This document shows, piece after piece, positions 48,010 to 58,355 of a stretch of DNA of 64,000 nucleotides; position 1 is the first letter of the stretch, and every line of letters starts with the position of its first letter. The stretch is from positions 34,277 to 98,276 of the forward strand of contig CAWBGK010000002.1 of assembly GCA_963788305.1 (NCBI GenBank), given 5' to 3'. Source of the DNA: UTCFX2 sp963788305. GTDB lineage: Bacteria; Chloroflexota; Anaerolineae; Anaerolineales; UBA4823. The position numbers were made by a program, and so were the translations under genes. The notes below the pieces were generated by a model, which was not told where the DNA came from, searched no databases, and saw only the letters and a program-made list of their open reading frames with translations.

Positions 48010-49014
48010 ATGAACACATCCTCAATATCAATTATCGATATTCCTGGTATCCGAGTAGGTCATGCCTCGAACACAGAAGCGCAGACTGGATGTACAGTGA
48101 TCTTATGCGAGACCGGCGCAGTTGGAGGAGTAGACCAGCGCGGTGGCGCTCCCGGTACACGGGAGACTGACGCTCTGCGCCCCATCCATCTTGTTCAAGA
48201 AGTGCATGCGGTCGTTCTTTCAGGTGGATCAGCATTCGGGCTTGATGCTGCAACTGGCGTCGTCCGATATCTTGAAGAACGCGGGAGTCGGTTTTGACGT
48301 TGGTGTGGCAAAAGTCCCCATCGTACCCTCTGCAATCCTGTTCGATTTAGGAATTGGTCGACCAGACATCCGCCCGGACGCCCAGATGGGTTATCAGGCT
48401 TGTCTGAATGCAACAAATAAACCACCTGAGCAGGGAAATGTCGGTGCCGGCACCGGGGCAACGGTCGGAAAAATTCTTGGGATGGGAAGTGCAATGAAGG
48501 GCGGGGTGGGGAATGGTGGGGTATCAGCTCGTAAATGGAGTAATCATCGCAGCAATTGTGGCAGTCAATCCTCTCGGCGATGTAGTCGATCCTGCAAGCG
48601 GAAAAATTATCGCAGGGGCACGAAATCCGTTCTTCGAAAAAGCTTCTATCCAACCGGCGAATCAATTCGTTAATGCTCTCGAGGTCATGCAGAAGAATTC
48701 ATTTGGTTCACATCAAGAATTCGCCAATGGGAACAACACTGTGATTGGTGTCGTCGCGACCAACGCCAGGCTCTACCAAAGAGGAAATCAATAAAGTTGC
48801 GCAAATGGCCCAGGACGGAATTGCCCGCACAATCCGCCCTGCCCATACTATGCTGGATGGAGATACAATTTTTGCATTGTCGATGGGAAAAGAGAAGGCA
48901 GATGTGAATGCTATTGGCGCTTTTGCCGCCGAGGCTGTTAGTCAAGCAATCCTTAACGCCATTATGAATGCCAGATCGATTATTGGAATGCCATCTGCAT
49001 CGATTTATTCATGA
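48010..49014 (+). CDS. P1-family peptidase (DmpA/L-aminopeptidase-D-esterase type), frameshifted
   Basis: About 334 aa after bridging frameshifts near 48290, 48525 and 48765. Family text: IPGIRVGHASNTEAQTGCTV, GGVDQRGGAPGTRETDALRP, VLSGGSAFGLDAATGV, GNVGAGTGATVGKILG, and NNTVIGVVATNARLTKEEI. The last includes the region where this Ntn-hydrolase-like family self-cleaves to expose its nucleophile (ANNTVIGVVATNA-type). It cuts N-terminal D- or L-amino acids or beta-peptides. It overlaps the convergent EamA gene by 10 bases. Confidence 0.85.
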
Positions 49015-49949
49015 CCTCGCTGGATGGTTGAGCTTCTTAATCTCCCCATAGACCGCAACCAGGACGTAGTATTAATGATCAAAACTGCCCCAACGATCAA
49101 TAGTGCAGAAAAGATGATTTGGAAATTCATCGGCTCATTGGCTATTATACTTCCCAAAAAAACCGCGACCAGCGGATTTACATATGCATATGTCGCGACA
49201 AGCGGTGTTGGGGCAACTCCCAAAAGCCAGGAATAGGATGCAAATCCTACAATCGAGCCAAAGAAGATTAAATACACCAATCCGACTATGGATGAAATTG
49301 AGATTTCAGCAATATTTAATCTTCCCCATTCTCCTGCCAGCGTCCCAACTATGAATAGTCCTACTCCTCCAACCAACATTTCCATCCCAGAAGCTAATAG
49401 TGGCTGATTGGGAAGCTTATGATGATTTTCTCGACCGTAGATCGAACCAATCGACCAGAGCAAGGAAGCGATTAATAGTGCAATTGCTCCAATCGTATCC
49501 ACTGCGTTCGAATCATTATTGCTTGAGCCGAATGGATTGACAAGGATTAGGATCCCCACAAAACCCAGGACGACTCCAACCACAGTCAACCAGAATGGCT
49601 TGCTTCCACCAGGTCGGACCGCATCGATAAGCACAATCCATAGAGGCATTGATCCAACAATCACTGCAGCAATACTGGATACTACCCGCTGTTCCGACCA
49701 CGATACCAACCCGTTTCCACCAACTAACAAAAATAAACCAATGATTCCAGCTGTCTTCCATTCACTCCAGGTCGGCTTGGCTTTTTTGGATACCCGCATC
49801 CAGACATATAATATCAATCCCGCCGTCAGATTACGGGTTCCAGCCATTAGAAACGGAGGAATTGTCTCAACCGCGAAGCGAATCGCCAGGTAAGTGGAAC
49901 CCCAGACAATGTACAAAGAAATAAGAGCCAACCATATTTTTACTTTCAA
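49005..49949 (-). CDS. EamA/DMT-family transporter
   Basis: About 314 aa with ten hydrophobic segments in two EamA halves; each begins with the typical text (YIVWGSTYLAIRFAVETIPPF and IASLLWSIGSIYGR) and has AVFLGSIIANEPMN near the C-terminus. Substrates are commonly amino acids or other metabolites. TTG 49949 has GGAG eight bases upstream. An ATG 21 bases earlier (49970) is the last base pair of the hppA terminator hairpin and lacks a ribosome-binding site. The transport direction and substrate are unknown. Confidence 0.83.
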   Translation of the reverse strand: MKVKIWLALISLYIVWGSTYLAIRFAVETIPPFLMAGTRNLTAGLILYVWMRVSKKAKPTWSEWKTAGIIGLFLLVGGNGLVSWSEQRVVSSIAAVIVGSMPLWIVLIDAVRPGGSKPFWLTVVGVVLGFVGILILVNPFGSSNNDSNAVDTIGAIALLIASLLWSIGSIYGRENHHKLPNQPLLASGMEMLVGGVGLFIVGTLAGEWGRLNIAEISISSIVGLVYLIFFGSIVGFASYSWLLGVAPTPLVATYAYVNPLVAVFLGSIIANEPMNFQIIFSALLIVGAVLIINTTSWLRSMGRLRSSTIQRGHE

Positions 49950-49969
49950 ACGAAAATCTCCAAAGCTCA

Positions 49970-50008
49970 TTCAAAAAGTGAGCCAAATTTTCAGGCTCAC
50001 TTTTTGAA
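49970..50008 (-). terminator. Intrinsic terminator after hppA
   Basis: A 15-bp perfect stem (GGCTCACTTTTTGAA with its complement) and a 9-base loop, 24 bases past the hppA stop. The distal arm ends exactly at the first ATG of the EamA reading frame. Confidence 0.75.
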
Positions 50009-50032
50009 ATCGGCAGAGAGTTACATAATCTT

Positions 50033-52340
50033 TCAATCAGCGGCTTTCAATTTTGGAGCAGGCTTCTTGCTGCGAGTGATGCTCCAGATCACACCGGCCA
50101 ACAAAGCGATGACTATCACCCATTTTGTTATACCTAAATCCGAATAAGCGACCAGAATTGGAGCTGCGATCAATGAAACCAGGTTCACTACTTTAATCAT
50201 GGGATTAAGCGCCGGTCCCGCGGTATCTTTTAACGGATCACCGACCGTGTCACCAACCACGCTTGCTTTATGGCGCTCTGAACCTTTACCGGTGTTTTTC
50301 TCCAAGTTGCGAGGCTCATCCTCAATTGTTTTCTTTGCGTTATCCCAGGCGCCACCGGTATTTGCCATGAAGACTGCCAGCAGCTGACCGCTCAGGATTA
50401 CACCTGCTAGGAAACCGCCGAGTGCCTCAACTCCAAGCACCAGACCAATTAGCAGCGGCATAAGGACTGAGATTGTCGCCAGGGGGATCAGCTCTTTTTG
50501 GGCGGATGCGGTCGAAATACTGACCACTCTGGCATAATCAGGCTTGACTGTTGCCTCCATTACACCGGGGATGCGGAACTGGCGGCGAACTTCCATGACG
50601 ATTTCTCCCGCGGCCCGGCTGACCGCACGAATCGAGAGTGAGCTGAACATCCAGGGGAGTGCACCGCCTATGAGAAGCCCTACAAATACTGAAGTGCTGG
50701 AGACCCGAATCGAATCCAGTACGTCCAAACCGAGTGATGCCTGAACTCTACTGACATCCGTGATGAAAGAACGCAAAGAGACTCACTGCGGCAATCACTG
50801 CCGAAGCAATCGCAATTCCTTTCGTAATCGCTTTGGTCGTATTTCCAACCGCATCCAGATCGGCCATGATTTGTCGAGCTTTTAGTGTTTTCTCATCGGT
50901 TTGATCGTGCCAGGCCATCTCGCCAATCCCATTCGCGTTGTCTGAGATCGGACCGTACGAATCCATCGCAACATTGTTCCCGGTGTGGCTCAGCATACCA
51001 ATCCCCACCAGGGCAACTGCATAAAGTACGTACAGCGGTCCATCTCCTTGGTATAGAATGATACTGAAAATAAACGAAACGGAAATCGCGATTAACGCCC
51101 AAACGCTAGATTCCATCCCAACAGCCAATCCAGAGAGGATGGTCGTTGCAGGTCCTGTTTCAGTGGATTCCACAATCTCTCTGACAGGTTTTTTGGTTGC
51201 CGATGTGAAATAGGATGTGAGCGGGTTAAAAACGACAGCCAGACCGACGCCAATCGTCGTCAGCATCGCCATCCGCCAGTCGTTTGCATATAGGATTGCA
51301 ACGATGAACGACAGGATGATAGTATTGACACTCGAAACTTCATAGGATCGAAACATCGCTTCTTCTGAATCATGCGCCCGCAGGAACTTGAGCGGAAAAT
51401 TTTCCCAAATCGGAACTGTGAAGGTACCCAGGATTGAGCTGATCACACCGATCCCGCGGATGATAAGCGGATACACAATCCATTTCAAGCTGTGGGTAGG
51501 GTCAAAAGCCATGAGAGCGATCCCAAGGATCAGCGTCGAGACGATCGTCACTTCATAGCTCTCGAAGATATCGGCAGCCATTCCTGCACAATCACCGACG
51601 TTATCTCCTACCAGATCTGCAATGACTGCGGCGTTTCTGGGATCATCTTCCGGAATATCCTTTTCCACTTTCCCTACCAGATCAGCACCGACGTCCGCAG
51701 CTTTTGTGAAGATACCACCACCTACACGCATAAACAGCGCGATCAATGTTCCGCCCAATCCAAATCCTAATAATGCATCTGGAGCTGCGCGTCCGAAAAT
51801 GATAAAGATGATTGTGCCTCCAAGCAGACCCAGCCCATCGGTTAACATTCCGGTCACAGTGCCAGAATAATAGGCAATTGAAAGAGCTTCATTAAACCCT
51901 CGCCGCGAAGCCGATGCGACGCGCACGTTCGCTTGAATAGCCATGCGCATCCCTAGTTGTCCCACAAGGAGTGAAAACGTAGCCCCTACGATGAATGCCA
52001 GCGTCCGTCCTCCCGCAATGATAATTTTAGTATTTAGTGGAAATTCTTCCAGTGCTTCCTGACTCGGTTTGACGATGTAGACACTGAAAAACAAAGCCAA
52101 TGTCAAAACTGCTATCGCAGGTAAGATAGTTTTCAGCTGTCGACTGAGATAGCTATCCGCACCAATCCTGATAGCCTCCCAAACTTCCTGCATCTCAGGT
52201 GTCCCTTTGTCTTTTTTCAAGACCAGGTTCTTCAACAGCCAGGCGTAGATCAGGCTGATGACCGCTACTACAAGAACCGCAACAATCGCAAATTGCTCAA
52301 AGTCATTTAGCCCATGCCGGGCAAGTCCAAATATATCCAT
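50033..52340 (-). CDS. hppA: Membrane-bound proton-pumping pyrophosphatase, frameshifted
   Basis: About 768 aa after bridging a frameshift near 50765. ATG 52340 follows GAGGA. About 16 membrane helices. Catalytic text: GGGIFTKAADVGADLVGKVEKDIPEDDPRN (pyrophosphate site, given here in two overlapping known motifs), DLVGDNVGDCAGMAAD, ISDNANGIGEMAW and, in the second frame, VGDTVGDPLKDTAGPALNP. The segment VGNTTKAITKG carries Lys where K+-dependent enzymes have Ala, which marks the K+-independent, H+-pumping class. It couples pyrophosphate hydrolysis to a proton gradient, typical of energy-limited anaerobes. Confidence 0.92.
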
Positions 52341-52638
52341 ATTTTCCTCTTTATCGATATGATGGGAATTATAAAATCGCCGGTGGCATATCAAGCCGCG
52401 GTTTAATAAATTTGTTCATCTCCTGTTGCCAGATCGGGGAAATTCTTTTCAACTTTCAAGCTGCAAATCCCTCCTGCAAACTTGTTTTATAGTGTTCGGA
52501 AATTGGAAAATCCGGAAAAGAATTATTGGTTACTGCGATTTTTCTCTCTACTCGCTAATAATTCTACCACCTCATCAATTATCCTTCAACGTAGTAATCT
52601 AACTGAAAATTTATCTAAAAAAATAATTTGTCAGACAA

Positions 52639-52667
52639 TTGACATTCAATCCATTTTTTGATAAACT
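52639..52667 (+). promoter_or_regulatory. Sigma-70-type promoter of the adenine deaminase operon
   Basis: TTGACA (52639-52644) and TAAACT (52662-52667) with a 17-bp spacer, 43 bases before ATG 52710. The rest of the 52341-52638 gap shows no gene or riboswitch I can recognise; the leader is too short for a purine riboswitch. Confidence 0.65.
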
Positions 52668-52709
52668 AGGCCCTGATCCAAGGCAAGAATAGGTAGATTA
52701 GGTGCATCG

Positions 52710-54501
52710 ATGGCTGAAATGATATCCGATTTTACTCGCAAACTTGTTGACGTCGCCATGGGACGCCAACCCGCTGACCTCGTAATTCGAAACGGGCGTT
52801 GGGTATCGGTCCAGTCTGGTGAAATTATCCCAAATACAGATATTGCAATTTGTGATGACCGAATTGCATATGTCGGTGAAGACGCTTCCCATTCAATTGG
52901 TGAAACTACGCAGGTGATTGATGCGCACGGTCATTTCTTAGTTCCAGGACTGATCGACGCCCACATGCATGTCGAATCAGGCATGTTGACTGTCAGTGAA
53001 TTTGTTCGAGCAGTAGTGCCGCATGGCACTACTGCAATGATGGTCGATCCGCACGAAATTGCTAACGTATTCGGATTACGCGGCGTACGACTTATGGTCG
53101 ATGAAGCGAGCCTCCAGCCAATCCATGTCTGGGTTCAGGTTCCTTCCTGCGTGCCTTCAGCCCCTGGTTTGGAGACACCGGGTGCTGAAATCGGACCGCT
53201 GGAAGTTGCAGAAGCATTGAAATGGCCGGGAATTATTGGCTTGGGCGAAGTCATGAATTTTCCAGGTGTCTATCTCAATGATATGAAAATACATTCCGAG
53301 ATGGCAGAGACCTACCATGGCCGGAAAAGTTATCGGCGGTCATTACGCTTCTTCCGATTTAGGGAAACCGTTCCACGGTTATGTTGCCGGTGGTCCGGAA
53401 GACGATCATGAAGGGACAACGAAGGATGACGCAATAGCTCGTGTTCGGCAAGGGATGAAAGCAATGCTACGCCTTGGATCCGGTTGGTTGGATGTTGCCG
53501 AAGGAGTGCGGGCTATAACAGAATTGAAACTCGACCCTCACCGGTTCATTTTATGTACCGACGACTTACATTCAGAGACTCTTGTTTGTGAGGGTCATGT
53601 CGATCGTGCGGTTAGAGAAGCTATTGCGAACGGTGTAGCTCCAATCACTGCGATACAAATGGCGACAATCAACGCAGCAGAGCATTTTGGCCTTTCTCGC
53701 GAGATCGGGATGATCGCACCTCGCCGTTACGCTGATATCCTCATCGTCGAAAACCTGGGAAAATTCAAAGCTCAAACGGTGATTGCCCGAGGAAAAATCG
53801 CTGCAGATAATTATCGATTTCTTGCCAGTTCTCCCATTTTTCAATATCCCGAATGGGCAACCAATTCAGTCCGATTGAAACGTGAAATCTTGCCTTCCGA
53901 TTTTGACCTGATCAGTCCGATACCGGGCAGGGCACTAGCAAACGTTATCGGGATTTTTGAAAACCAGGCACCTACCCGCCGTACGCACTTTGAGATGCCT
54001 GTCAAAGATGGGAAAGTGAATATTGACACCCAACGAGATTTGATAAAAATTGCTGTGATTGAAAGACACCACGGCACAGGCAGAGTTACTGTGGGTCTGG
54101 TCCATGGATTTGGTTTGAATCACCCATGCGGAATCGCCTCGACAGTTGCACATGACAGTCATCATCTGCTTGTGATCGGAACGGATGAAGCGGATATGGC
54201 TGCTGCAGCCAATTATCTGGCAAAAATCGGAGGCGGACAAGTTGTTGTAAGTGAAGGCAAGGTGATTGGTCAGGTTGCTTTACCAATCGCTGGATTAATG
54301 TCAAATATTCCAGCTGAGGATGTCGCTGCTCAAGCAGAGACGGTCCTGGATGGATTCCGAGCCTGCGGCTGCAAGCTGAACAATCCCAATATGCAGCTCA
54401 GCCTACTCGCTTTACCTGTGATCCCTGAGCTTCGGATTTCTGATCTGGGATTGATCGATGTAACAAAGTTCCAGATGATTCCCGTCCTGGAAAAATCGTA
54501 G
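52710..54501 (+). CDS. ade: Adenine deaminase, frameshifted
   Basis: About 597 aa after bridging a frameshift near 53318. Amidohydrolase of the Ade type: VPGLIDAHMHVESGML (metal HxH), TTAMMVDPHEIANVFG, IIGLGEVMNFPGV (metal-bridging acid), then GGHYASSDLGKP, FILCTDDLHSETL (Asp ligand) and TINAAEHFGL. The C-terminal Ade domain has GLVHGFGLNHPCGIASTVAHDSHHLLVIG-type text, split here as GFGLNHPCGIAST and AHDSHHLLVIG. It converts adenine to hypoxanthine and ammonia with Mn or Fe. First gene of a plus-strand purine/carbamoyl module. Confidence 0.9.
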
Positions 54502-54535
54502 GAAAGACCAGACCAGATAGCAGATCATTTAATTT

Positions 54536-55252
54536 ATGGCTGAATCATCAATAACTCTAAGATTGCACGAACAGCTAAGCCAAATTATTACGGCAACAGA
54601 AGCAGGTGGGCGTTTGCCACCTGAACCCGAACTAGCGAAGTCGCTCGGAGTCTCACGAGCGACCTTGCGCGAAGCGATGAGAATATTTGAAACTCAAGGA
54701 TTTATCCGCCGCAGGCAGGGTTCAGGAACCTTTGTTAATCATCCGGCACGGACGCTGGAAAGCGGATTGGAAATCCTGGAAAGCATCGAGACAATTGCAG
54801 AACGAAACAATCTTCTAGTCACGATGGGGGAGCTAGATGTGGAACGCAGACTTGCAACGCCTGATGAAATCTCGAAGCTCTCGCTCGACGATAGTAAGGA
54901 GGTGATCCAAATCTCGCGTGTCATCCTGGCAGAGAACCGTCCAGTTGCATTTCTCGTGGACATTCTACCAGTGCATATTTTGACACCAGAAGAATTAACA
55001 TCAAAATTCAGCGGCTCTGTGCTTGACCTTCTAATCAATCGAGGCGATCCGCAATTACTGTCTTCACGGACTGAAATTAATGCGAAAACTGCCAATTCAT
55101 CCGTTGCGCGTGCGCTTGGCGTTCAGCGAGGAGTTGTTTTGATTTATTTAATTGCGGATCTTTATTCAACAGCAGGAAATGTCATCGACCATTCTTACAG
55201 TTATTTCCTGCCTGGTTATTTTCACTTCCATGTCGTCCGGAAGGTTGGTTGA
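54536..55252 (+). CDS. GntR-family regulator, HutC/UTRA type
   Basis: 238 aa; no clear ribosome-binding site before ATG. The N-terminal winged helix has GGRLPPEPELAKSLGVSRATLREAMRIFETQGFIRRRQGSGTFV, given the usual GntR spacing, and the rest is a UTRA ligand domain (VIQISRVILAENRPVAFLVDILP; VVLIYLIADLYSTAGNVIDHSYSYF). It likely binds a metabolite and controls the flanking adenine deaminase and carbamoyltransferase/transport genes. It begins 34 bases after ade and is followed by a small hairpin at 55284. Confidence 0.88.
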   Translation: MAESSITLRLHEQLSQIITATEAGGRLPPEPELAKSLGVSRATLREAMRIFETQGFIRRRQGSGTFVNHPARTLESGLEILESIETIAERNNLLVTMGELDVERRLATPDEISKLSLDDSKEVIQISRVILAENRPVAFLVDILPVHILTPEELTSKFSGSVLDLLINRGDPQLLSSRTEINAKTANSSVARALGVQRGVVLIYLIADLYSTAGNVIDHSYSYFLPGYFHFHVVRKVG

Positions 55253-55283
55253 TCCGGACTGCAGAAAATGTTCATGTGTATCC

Positions 55284-55304
55284 ACGCATCAAATATGCGT
55301 TTTT
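55284..55304 (+). terminator. Small intrinsic terminator or attenuator after gntR
   Basis: ACGCAT-CAAAT-ATGCGT followed by TTTT, 31 bases after the gntR stop and 40 bases before the next gene. The short stem suggests partial termination. Confidence 0.5.
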
Positions 55305-55343
55305 ACAAATCCTATCAACCCTTAGAATATCGGAGGTTTTGAA

Positions 55344-56297
55344 ATGCGTAGTTTTTCTGGTCGTGATATCCTTTCGCTGAAAGATTTTGAAAGGAACGAA
55401 TTTTTCCATGTGTTAGATGTCGCAAAACAGCTCGAGCCAATTGCTCGGACCCGCCGCAACAGCAATATGCTTGCTGAGAAGACCATGGTCACTGCTTTCT
55501 ACCAGCCTAGCACGCGCACCCGTCTGGCTCACGAAGCAGCTATGCACCGGCTTGGTGGTCATGTAACCGGCTTTTCGGATGCAAAGATGACCCGCGCCGG
55601 AGACTTCTACCAGGAGTTGATTAAAGACACAGTTAAGATGCTCGAGTTTTACGGCGACGTGATTGTTATGCGCCATTTCCAACAGGGCGCTCCCCACGAA
55701 GCAGCGAAATGGGCGTCCGTGCCGATCATCAACGGTGGCGACGGCTGGGGTGAGCATCCAACTCAGATTCTGACTGATCTTTATACTGTTCAGCGTGAAA
55801 AAGGCCGAATTGATGGCCTCAAATGGCTCGCAGTTGGAGATATGCGTATGCGCACGATGCATTCACTGGCATATGCCTTGACGCAATTTGACTGCCCGGT
55901 TACTTTTGTCGCTCCACCTGAGATTGGAATGAAGGATGAATTCAAAGCTGAATTGAAGCAGTATAATCTGAACTTCAAGGAAGCAGAACATGTCGAGCAG
56001 GCTATCGGCGATGCAGATGTAATCCTCGTCGAGCCGGTTGTTCAACCAGATTATACAAAATCGCGCGACGAGCGAGCCGGAGATGTCGGTTTGACCCCTG
56101 CCAACTATAAGATCACCCGCGAACTTCTGTACACCAAGGCAAAACCGGATGCCATTTTGCTCCACTCGCTTCCCCGAATGGACGAAATTCCTCCCGATGT
56201 CGATATCACCCACTGGTCTCGCTACTGGCAGGAGGCTTTCTACGGTGTCGTGATGCGCATGGCTCTGTTAGCTCTTGTCATGGGAAAAATGGAATAG
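55344..56297 (+). CDS. Aspartate-carbamoyltransferase-like enzyme
   Basis: 317 aa, GGAGG before ATG. Carbamoyl-phosphate site: FYQPSTRTRLAHEAAMHRLGG; later VIVMRHFQQGAPHEAA, NGGDGWGEHPTQILTDLYT (conserved His-Pro-Thr-Gln) and LLHSLPRMDEIPPDVD. Sequence and size resemble PyrB. However, the gene lies in a catabolic purine/carbamate-kinase module without other pyr genes, so it may carry out the reverse, phosphorolytic reaction on a ureido compound or have changed acceptor specificity. The alternative is a plain biosynthetic ATCase. Cytoplasmic. Confidence 0.82.
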   Translation: MRSFSGRDILSLKDFERNEFFHVLDVAKQLEPIARTRRNSNMLAEKTMVTAFYQPSTRTRLAHEAAMHRLGGHVTGFSDAKMTRAGDFYQELIKDTVKMLEFYGDVIVMRHFQQGAPHEAAKWASVPIINGGDGWGEHPTQILTDLYTVQREKGRIDGLKWLAVGDMRMRTMHSLAYALTQFDCPVTFVAPPEIGMKDEFKAELKQYNLNFKEAEHVEQAIGDADVILVEPVVQPDYTKSRDERAGDVGLTPANYKITRELLYTKAKPDAILLHSLPRMDEIPPDVDITHWSRYWQEAFYGVVMRMALLALVMGKME

Positions 56298-56321
56298 TTA
56301 TTTTAGAATAGAGAGGTCCTC

Positions 56322-57303
56322 ATGCAAACTGATCTTCGCAACCGCGATTTAATTGGTGATCTTGACTTCACAAAAGAAGAAGTCGAAACTGTATTAGAAG
56401 TTGCTTTTGACCTGAAACGCAAGCGTGCCCTCGGTGAATCACATGCCTATTTGCGCGATAAAGTACTGGCGATGCTCTTTTTCTTTTCCAGCACACGCAC
56501 GCGTGGCTCTTTTGAAGCAGGTATGGCACAGCTCGGCGGGCACGGTGCTTTCATCGAATCCAAGTCGACACAGATTTCTCATGGAGACACACCCAAAGAA
56601 ATCGGCGAAATTTTTGGCCGTTATTTCGATGGAATTGCAATTCGACATGTGGATTGGGGCATTGGAAACAAGTATTTGAATGATGTCGCCAAAGCATCAC
56701 GAGTACCGATCCTAAACATGCAGTGCGATATTTATCACCCGTTTCCAATGTTTGGCCGACCTGATGACGATCGTTGAGAAAAAAGGCCGTGACCTGCGGA
56801 AAAAGAAAATGGTCGTCTCATGGGCATACGCAGCGTCGTATCAGAAACCTATGTCCGTCCCACAGTCTTTGATCCTGCAAATGCCTCGTTTCGGGCTGGA
56901 TGTTGTCCTTGCCCATCCGCCGGAATTCAAGCTGATGCCCGAGATCATGGACCAGGCCCAGGAACAGGCGCGCAAGTTTGGTGTCGGTTTCGAAGTCATG
57001 GATGATATGGAAGCAGCATTCAAGGACGCCGATATTGTCTATGCGAAATCCTGGGGTGCGATGGTCCATACTCCAGATGCCGAAGAAGGCGCCCGCATCA
57101 TAAAGAAATACGAGCATTGGATCACCGATGAGCGAAAGATGGCTCTGGCGAAGCCGGACGCGATCTACATGCATCCTTTGCCAGCTGATCGAAATATCGA
57201 AGTCACCGACGGCGTTATGGACGGGCCACACTCGGTTGTGTACGACGAAGCTGAAAACCGGATGCATGCCCAAAAAGCCGTAATGGCACTCACGATGCGC
57301 TAG
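56322..57303 (+). CDS. Ornithine-carbamoyltransferase-like enzyme, frameshifted
   Basis: About 327 aa after bridging a frameshift near 56750. GAGG before ATG. Carbamoyl-phosphate site: LFFFSSTRTRGSFEAGMAQLGGHGAF; then IRHVDWGIGNKYLND, PILNMQCDIYHPF and, near the end, YAKSWGAMVHTPDAEEG and IYMHPLPADRNIEVTDGV. The MHPLPADR form replaces the usual HCLP of ornithine enzymes and recalls YgeW-type proteins linked to purine catabolism. The acceptor is unknown. It sits 24 bases after the ATCase-like gene and 9 bases before carbamate kinase. Confidence 0.82.
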
Positions 57304-57312
57304 GAGAGAGAA

Positions 57313-58261
57313 ATGAGTAAAAAAGTTGCAGTCGTCGCAATCGGTGGAAACTCACTGATTCTAGATAAGCAGCATGAGGACGTTAATTCGCAGGTTTCAG
57401 CCGTTGAGGAATCCTGTAAGCATATCGCTAATATGATCGAACGCGGCTGGAATGTGATCGTAACTCATGGTAACGGTCCGCAAGTTGGATTCATCCTTCG
57501 ACGGAATGAGCTTGCATCCCCTGAAGTTCATTCCACTCCATTGGACGTGATTGGAGCCGACACCCAGGGATCTATCGGTTATATGATCGCACGAGCTCTG
57601 GATAATGAATTTAAAAAGCGTGGAATTAAACGATCCGTCGCAGCAGTCGTCACCCAGGTCTTGTTGGATAAGGACGATCCCGGATTCAAGAATCCCACCA
57701 AAGGCATCGGGGGATTTCACAACCAAAGAAAAAGCGGATGTCTTTGCTCAGGAAGGTTGGGTTGTAAAAGAAGATGCTGGACGAGGTTGGCGTCGGATGA
57801 TCGCATCCCCAATCCCGAAAAAAATCGTTGAGATCGAGGCTATTAAGAGCTTGATCGATGATGATTTTATCGTGGTTGCAGTAGGCGGCGGTGGTATCCC
57901 TGTTATCGAAGACGAGAACGGGATGTTGCAAGGAACCTATGCAGTGATTGATAAGGATCGTGCCAGCAGTTTATTAGCATCTGATTTAAAAGTTGATCTT
58001 TTCCTGATTTCAACAGCCGTTGATCAGGTTGCGATCAATTATAATCAGCCCAATCAACAATGGTTGGACAAGATGACACTCAGCGAAGCGAAAAAGCTTT
58101 ATGCCGAAGGCCATTTCCTATCAGGCAGCATGGGACCGAAAATTGAAGCCATCATTGCCTTCCTGGAAGCGAATCCAATGGGAAAAGCGCTTGTGACCAG
58201 ACCTGAATCGATCGCAGATGCACTTGATGGCAAGACAGGGACCTGGATTTTACCTGATTGA
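57313..58261 (+). CDS. arcC: Carbamate kinase, frameshifted
   Basis: About 316 aa after bridging a frameshift near 57715. GGAGAG before ATG. Amino-acid-kinase fold: VVAIGGNSLI, VTHGNGPQVGFILRR, DVIGADTQGSIGYMI, then VKEDAGRGWRRMIASPIPK, VVAVGGGGIPVIED, DKDRASSLLASDL, FLISTAVDQVAINY and HFLSGSMGPKIEAIIAFLE. It transfers phosphate from carbamoyl phosphate to ADP, giving ATP, CO2 and ammonia. As the third gene after two carbamoyltransferases, it is the energy-harvesting end of the module. Confidence 0.93.
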
Positions 58262-58269
58262 TGTTAGCT

Positions 58270-58313
58270 CAGGCAGGTTGGCCATGATTTCGAACCAACC
58301 TGCCTGTTTTTTT
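58270..58313 (+). terminator. Strong intrinsic terminator after arcC
   Basis: A 12-bp GC-rich stem (CAGGCAGGTTGG with its complement), a 13-base loop and seven T. It separates the carbamoyl genes from the transporter operon. Confidence 0.92.
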
Positions 58314-58355
58314 GATGAACCAGCGCAAATACTGAAGGGTAGGTGAGCATGTCAA

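Noticed and set aside
52341..52709. Purine riboswitch before adenine deaminase
   Set aside because: The promoter at 52639-52667 leaves a leader of about 35 bases, too short, and no conserved aptamer text was seen.
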